NCBI GenBank assembly: GCA_013215565.1 | Contig: JABSQV010000003.1 | Span: 44,723 to 108,722, forward strand | Length of the DNA: 64,000 bases | Source: Myxococcales bacterium | GTDB taxonomy: Bacteria; Myxococcota_A; UBA9160; SZUA-336 | Direction: 5' to 3' | Position numbers and translations under genes: made by a program | The notes under the pieces: model-generated | What the model saw: the letters and a program-made list of their open reading frames with translations, nothing else | Told to the model about the DNA's origin: nothing | Databases searched by the model: none | In this document: piece after piece, positions 59,350-64,000 of the stretch | How the letters are laid out: each line of letters opens with the position of its first letter | Position numbering within the stretch: the stretch's first letter is position 1

Positions 59350-60572
59350 GTGCGCGCCTGCTCAAGCTCGCGCTCGCGGCGGTACTCGTCGCATTCGCCG
59401 CGCCCGCCTCCGCCCACACCCGGAGCGTCTCGTACTCGCTCTGGACCCTGGAGTCCGACGCCGGGAAGACCCGCGGCCACGTCGTGGTGCGGATTCCGCA
59501 GCTCGAGCTCACGCGCCTTCCCTGGGGACCCGTGGCGGCTCCGCATCTGGATCCCGCACTCGCCCGGTACCTGAGTTCGCGACTCACCGTCTCCAGCGCC
59601 GGCGAAGCCTGCCGGGTAACGGACGGCCCACGCGCACTCGCAGCCAGCGCCGGCAACGCCCGGATCGAGTGGCGGGTCGCCTGCGAGGCCGCGGGGCCAG
59701 TGAAACTCCGAAGCGGAATCCTGCTCGACGTCGCGTCCGGGCACCTCCACTTCGCGCGATTTCGGCGCCCGGGATCCCGAACCCTGGAGCGGGTGCTGTC
59801 CACCGCAGAGCCGAGCTGGGTACTCGAGGCCGGCTCCGGGCCGGCATCGGCTCGAGCCATCCCCGCGTCGATCGCGGACTACGTGCGGCTCGGAATCGAA
59901 CACGTCTGGAGCGGCACCGACCATCTGGCGTTCCTGCTCGCGCTGATCCTGCTCGCACACCGGCTGCGCGACCTGGCCGCGCTCGTCACCGGCTTCACGG
60001 TCGCCCACAGCCTCACGCTGGCGCTGGCGGTGTTGGGCGCGCTGCGTCTACCCGGGCCCGCCGTCGAGGCCCTGATCGGTCTCTCGATCGCGATCGTGGC
60101 GGCCGAGAACGCCTGGCACGAGAGCGGTGGGAGCCGCGCGCTGGGTTCCGTCATCGCCGGCGGCCTGGGTGCCATGGCGCTCGCCGCGTTCCTGGGCGCA
60201 GGCGCGGTCCCGGGCACAGCCCTGGCGGGGCTCGCGGCGTTCTCGGTCTGCTATTTCGGGCTGCTCGCCCGGACGAAGCAGAGCGGGCGTCTGCGTACCG
60301 CGGTCGCCTGCGTGTTCGGGCTGCTCCACGGGTTCGGCTTCGCGGAGGTCCTGGCCGACCTGGAGCTCTCGCGTGAACGGCTCACGCGCGCGCTCTTCGG
60401 CTTCAACCTCGGCGTGGAGATCGGGCAGCTCGCCGTGGTCGCCGCGCTCTGGCCCGGGCTGCGCTGGCTGCGCTCGCGCCCCGCTCGCTTCTCCGGGCCC
60501 GCGCTAGACGTCAGCTCGGCCACGATCTGCGGCCTGGGGCTGTTCTGGCTCGTCACCCGCACCTACGGCTGA
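59346..60572 (+). CDS. HupE/UreJ-family membrane protein
   Basis: GTG start overlapping upstream TGA; signal peptide; YVRLGIEHVWSGTDHLAFLLALILL ... VTGFTVAHSLTLALAVLG ... FNLGVEIGQLAVV. Confidence 0.88.
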   Translation: MSARLLKLALAAVLVAFAAPASAHTRSVSYSLWTLESDAGKTRGHVVVRIPQLELTRLPWGPVAAPHLDPALARYLSSRLTVSSAGEACRVTDGPRALAASAGNARIEWRVACEAAGPVKLRSGILLDVASGHLHFARFRRPGSRTLERVLSTAEPSWVLEAGSGPASARAIPASIADYVRLGIEHVWSGTDHLAFLLALILLAHRLRDLAALVTGFTVAHSLTLALAVLGALRLPGPAVEALIGLSIAIVAAENAWHESGGSRALGSVIAGGLGAMALAAFLGAGAVPGTALAGLAAFSVCYFGLLARTKQSGRLRTAVACVFGLLHGFGFAEVLADLELSRERLTRALFGFNLGVEIGQLAVVAALWPGLRWLRSRPARFSGPALDVSSATICGLGLFWLVTRTYG

Positions 60573-60744
60573 AAAAACGCCTCGCGGGAGCCGGAGCGCC
60601 CAGACACCGGCGCGCATGGCGGCGAAGCGGGAACTCTTTGGTAAGATTCCCCGCTCGGACCAGAGCCCAGACACCGGAAGGTCCGGTCGGGCCCGGAGCC
60701 CGTTTCCGGGCGGCACTGTCCCGTCCGAGAATGGAGATCGAGTT

Positions 60745-61038
60745 TTGAGCAAGCGCCTGTATGTAGGAAATCTACCGTTCACGATCACGGAGGATGAACT
60801 CCGGCAACTCTTCGAGCCCCACGGGCCCGTCGAGTCCGTGTCGGTGATCACGGACCGTGAGACGGGACGCCCGCGCGGCTTCGCGTTCGTCGAAGTGGAG
60901 AATGGCGATCAGGCCATCGAGGCCGTGAACGGCACGGAACTCGGCGGCCGCACACTCCGTGTAAACGAGGCACACGAACGCGGCGGTGGCGGTGGCGGTG
61001 GCGGTGGCGGCGGCGGCGGCGGACGCGGACGCTACTAG
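60745..61038 (+). CDS. RRM-type RNA-binding protein with poly-Gly tail
   Basis: TTG start; RNP2 LYVGNLPF and RNP1 RGFAFVEV; C-terminal GGGGGGGGGGGGGGRGRY. Confidence 0.92.
   Translation: MSKRLYVGNLPFTITEDELRQLFEPHGPVESVSVITDRETGRPRGFAFVEVENGDQAIEAVNGTELGGRTLRVNEAHERGGGGGGGGGGGGGGRGRY
60982..61024 (+). repeat. GGTGGC/GGC microsatellite encoding poly-Gly
   Basis: Tandem ggtggc units then ggc units in-frame in the RRM gene. Confidence 0.9.
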
Positions 61039-61131
61039 ACGAGGTGGCGCGGCACCGCTCGCGTCCAACGAATCCCGAATCGCGCGGCTCCAATCCCGGT
61101 GTGGGCCCCAAGTCCTCTGGAAGCTTAGGCC

Positions 61132-61335
61132 ATGGCCAGAAAAAGCAGAATGGGCGTCCTCAAACGCCAGCGCGAACTCAAGAAGGCGGAGAAGGCCGCG
61201 ATGAAGCGCGAGCGCCGCAAGCTCCGAAAGGAAGAAGCGGCGGCGGCAGAATCCGACACCGCGACCCAGGACGATCTCGCCGGCTATGGCCTCGGAGCCG
61301 ATGAGGACGAACCGGCGAGCGGCGCAGAAGAGTAG
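61132..61335 (+). CDS. Small highly charged protein, unknown function
   Basis: 67 aa; MARKSRMGVLKRQRELKKAEKAAMKRERRKLRKEEAAA then acidic tail. Confidence 0.65.
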   Translation: MARKSRMGVLKRQRELKKAEKAAMKRERRKLRKEEAAAAESDTATQDDLAGYGLGADEDEPASGAEE

Positions 61336-61418
61336 ACCGAAAACCCCCGGGCTCAGGACGGAGAGATTCCGTACAGCTCGATCCGCCAGCGTCCGGTTCG
61401 CGAACGCCGATTGTCACT

Positions 61419-61487
61419 GCTCCGCGCGCGCTCGAGTGCGCGCGGAGCGACGACGCTCCGCTTTGACGCTGCGTGTGCGAGCGGAGC
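61419..61487. repeat. Cluster of alternating inverted GCTCCGC/GCGGAGC arms
   Basis: GCTCCGC at 61419, GCGGAGC at 61442, GCTCCGC at 61455, GCGGAGC at 61481; first pair lies in a near-perfect 30-nt palindrome. Confidence 0.7.
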
Positions 61488-61571
61488 TGCTGCGCGCCCT
61501 GCTCTCGCCGAAACGCGCGGTTCGGGACGCCGGTTCGCTCATACGGAACGGATCGGGTAGGCTCGGCCGCA

Positions 61572-62684
61572 ATGTCGAGGCGAGAAGAGCAGGAGAAGGC
61601 GCGTCCCGAGACGGTCGAGATCGTGCCCGGGGTGCTGCGAATGGAGCTCCCGATCTCCATGCCGGGACTCGGCCACGTGAACTGCTACGCGCTGATCGAC
61701 CCCGAAGGTGCCACCATCGTCGACCCGGGACTTCCGGGGAGCGCGAACTGGAAGGCACTGCTCGACCGCCTGAAGCAGGCGGGGCTCTCGGCACGGCACG
61801 TCCACACCGTGGTGGTGACGCATTCGCATCCCGATCACTTCGGTGGGGCCGCGCGCTTTGCCGAGGAGTCGGGGGCAGAGGTCATCGCGCACCGGAACTT
61901 CGCATTCGCGAGTTACGGCGCTCGGCCCGCGGAGCCCGAGGTTTCGGTCGACGACCTCGATGCCGACCGGGTCCGCCGCCGGGAAGCCGCAGAGGAGCCG
62001 GAGCAGGCGACCCGGGAGCCGGCCGGGGCGGCACCAAATCCGCGGGATCGGTGGAAGGGGAACTCCCCCTGGGGCGGCCAGAACCCGAAGCCGCCACTCC
62101 GCTCGCGACTGCGCTGGCGCCTGATGCGGATGGCGGGCCCGGGATCCTTCATCCCGACGATCACGCAGCCGGTCGAACACGGGCAGGTGCTCAAGATCGG
62201 TGGACGCGAGTGGTTCGTACTTCATACCCCGGGACACACCGAGGACCACATCTGTCTTCACGATCCGGAGTCGGGGGTCTTTCTGGCGGGAGACCACGTG
62301 CTCCCCACCATCACTCCGCACATTTCGGGGCTCGGCCAGGCCAAGGATCCCCTTAAGTCGTTCTTCTATTCACTCGACCGGGTGGGCGAGATTCACGGCG
62401 TAAAGAAGGTGCTGCCCGCGCACGGCCACCCGTTTCACGACCTGCACGCCCGGACGGAGGCGATCAAGCGTCACCACTACGAACGCCTCGAAAAAGTGAA
62501 GGAGATCGGGCGCGAACTCGGCGGGGCGACGGTCGAGGCCTACACGCAGAGGCTGTTCAAGCGGCGGAGTTGGGGCCCGATGGCGGAGAGCGAAACCTAC
62601 GCCCACCTCGAACACCTGCGCCAGGCCAGCATGGCCGAGTGCTACCGAGACAACGACGAGAAGCTGATCTACGTCACCGGCTGA
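61572..62684 (+). CDS. MBL-fold metallohydrolase
   Basis: VVTHSHPDHFGGAARF; LHTPGHTEDHICLHDPESGVFLAGDHVL. Confidence 0.93.
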   Translation: MSRREEQEKARPETVEIVPGVLRMELPISMPGLGHVNCYALIDPEGATIVDPGLPGSANWKALLDRLKQAGLSARHVHTVVVTHSHPDHFGGAARFAEESGAEVIAHRNFAFASYGARPAEPEVSVDDLDADRVRRREAAEEPEQATREPAGAAPNPRDRWKGNSPWGGQNPKPPLRSRLRWRLMRMAGPGSFIPTITQPVEHGQVLKIGGREWFVLHTPGHTEDHICLHDPESGVFLAGDHVLPTITPHISGLGQAKDPLKSFFYSLDRVGEIHGVKKVLPAHGHPFHDLHARTEAIKRHHYERLEKVKEIGRELGGATVEAYTQRLFKRRSWGPMAESETYAHLEHLRQASMAECYRDNDEKLIYVTG

Positions 62685-63936
62685 GGCCGGCGCCTCCCCA
62701 GACGAAACTGCGCTCCTCGAGGCTTCCGAGGGCGAAGCGCCGGTAGCCGCCCTTGAAGAAGCCGCTGCAGCGCGTCGAGTGCGCGAGAGAGCGCGCACGC
62801 GAGGTGCGCCGCACTTCCTGTCGAAAGCTCCCGTCGTCGTACAGGCGGTAGTGTCCGAAACCTCCAGGATAATCCTTGACGCAGTTGATCTCGACGAAGG
62901 GAACGCTGCCCGCTGCCGGGTAGCGGCGAACCCGATTCTGGTGGGTGTGCCCGATCAGCACCGCCTTCACCTGCGGATGCTTACCGATCAGATCGAAGAG
63001 CCGCAGCGAGTGCTCGGAGAGGATTCCGATCCGGTTCGTGAAGGTGTTGCGAAACTCCGGAGGAACCGGCTGGTGATGCATCAGCAGCAACGTGGGCATG
63101 CCGAGTTCGCGCGTCTCCTCGAGCGACTCCTCGAGCCAGCGCATGCGACCGTCGGGAAAGACGCCGTGGTGCTCGCCGGGCTCGACGGTGTCGAGCAACA
63201 CCAGACGCCATCCCCCGAGATCGACGCAGCGGGGGGCCGGGGCCTGCCCCAGCAGCCCGTAGCCGTCCACCTCTTCGCCCTCGAGTAGCGCATAGTGATC
63301 GTGGTTCCCCAGAAACGCGTGATGCGGCATCTCGAAGCGCGCGAAGGTGCGGGCCGCAACCTCGAACTGTTCTCGACGGCCCCGGTCCGCGATGTCGCCC
63401 TTGATCACCGCCATGTCGACGCCGGCTGCGTTGATGTCGGCCACCGCGTCCTGGTTCATGAAGAGCCAGTAGGGAACTTCGCCGTCGGTCTCGCGCACCG
63501 CGGGATATCCCGGCGCCTCTTCCCCGAACTCCCCGTCCTCACCCGGCGAGCCTCCAAAGCGCTCCTCGCCGAAGTGGAGGTCGTTGAGAGACGCGAAGCT
63601 GCCGACCAGACTCCCGCGCACTGCGGGCAAGGTCGTGACCTGCTCCGGGAAGAAGGCATCCCGCTCCAGCGGCCCCGCACCATCCGCCGAGATTTCGATC
63701 CGATACGGGCGGTCCGCCTCGAGCTGGTCGATCCGGATCAGGCGCGTACCCGCCGGACCCTCCGAGACCACACGCAGTTCCCCATCGACAAGCACCTCGG
63801 CTCGCGCATCCACCGGGCCGCTCGCGCTCTCGACGGCGAACGACAGTGTGATCGTGGACTCGGTGACGCCAAAGATCTCGGGAGAGGTGATGGACAACGG
63901 CACCGCCGCAGGGTAAACGGAAGCGAGGACAACCAC
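62674..63936 (-). CDS. Calcineurin-like metallophosphoesterase with N-terminal beta-sandwich/FnIII-like region
   Basis: SLNDLHFGE; VIKGDIADRG; FLGNHDHY; LLMHHQPVP; LIGHTHQNRV. Confidence 0.9.
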   Translation of the reverse strand: MVVLASVYPAAVPLSITSPEIFGVTESTITLSFAVESASGPVDARAEVLVDGELRVVSEGPAGTRLIRIDQLEADRPYRIEISADGAGPLERDAFFPEQVTTLPAVRGSLVGSFASLNDLHFGEERFGGSPGEDGEFGEEAPGYPAVRETDGEVPYWLFMNQDAVADINAAGVDMAVIKGDIADRGRREQFEVAARTFARFEMPHHAFLGNHDHYALLEGEEVDGYGLLGQAPAPRCVDLGGWRLVLLDTVEPGEHHGVFPDGRMRWLEESLEETRELGMPTLLLMHHQPVPPEFRNTFTNRIGILSEHSLRLFDLIGKHPQVKAVLIGHTHQNRVRRYPAAGSVPFVEINCVKDYPGGFGHYRLYDDGSFRQEVRRTSRARSLAHSTRCSGFFKGGYRRFALGSLEERSFVWGGAGLSR

Positions 63937-64000
63937 AATCCGGAGACACGGGGTGAGAACTTCCGAGCACCTGGTCGAAGAGCGTTACATAAGCCTCGGA

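Overview
64 kb of GC-rich bacterial chromosome with dense housekeeping gene content. The gene set and order suggest a deltaproteobacterial or Myxococcota-like lineage, but this is inference and no rRNA is present. From left to right it contains: a HAD-phosphatase fragment; a rodA-mrdA-mreD-mreC-mreB shape cluster; a PpiD-like isomerase; a secreted/envelope cassette of two paralogous cohesin-like proteins with PEP-CTERM-type tails plus an ~1070-aa Cys-rich protein with dockerin-like C-terminal repeats; a sigma-70 family factor with a long structured leader; folE plus two tandem PTPS/QueD-like genes; lexA; asnS; groES-groEL with a CIRCE-like operator; a small archaeal-type histone-fold protein whose stop codon lies inside a 20-bp tandem repeat; larC/larB; a compact cheA/cheY/cheW/MCP module; thiL; lon; an LpoA-like lipoprotein; dnaJ-dnaK-grpE-hrcA; hemW; an M16 peptidase; ggt; a cyclophilin; a sulfatase-like lipoprotein; tRNA-Phe; assorted oxidoreductases; amtB with a structured 5' leader and a strong terminator; a HupE/UreJ protein; an RRM protein; and MBL and metallophosphoesterase hydrolases. 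The most interesting candidates are the bacterial histone-fold gene with its 3' repeat, and the cohesin-like/dockerin-like PEP-CTERM cassette, whose two small paralogs share a 36-nt block that is nearly identical at DNA level. I found no CRISPR array, prophage, IS element or rRNA. All functional calls come from reading protein motifs; no database search was run.
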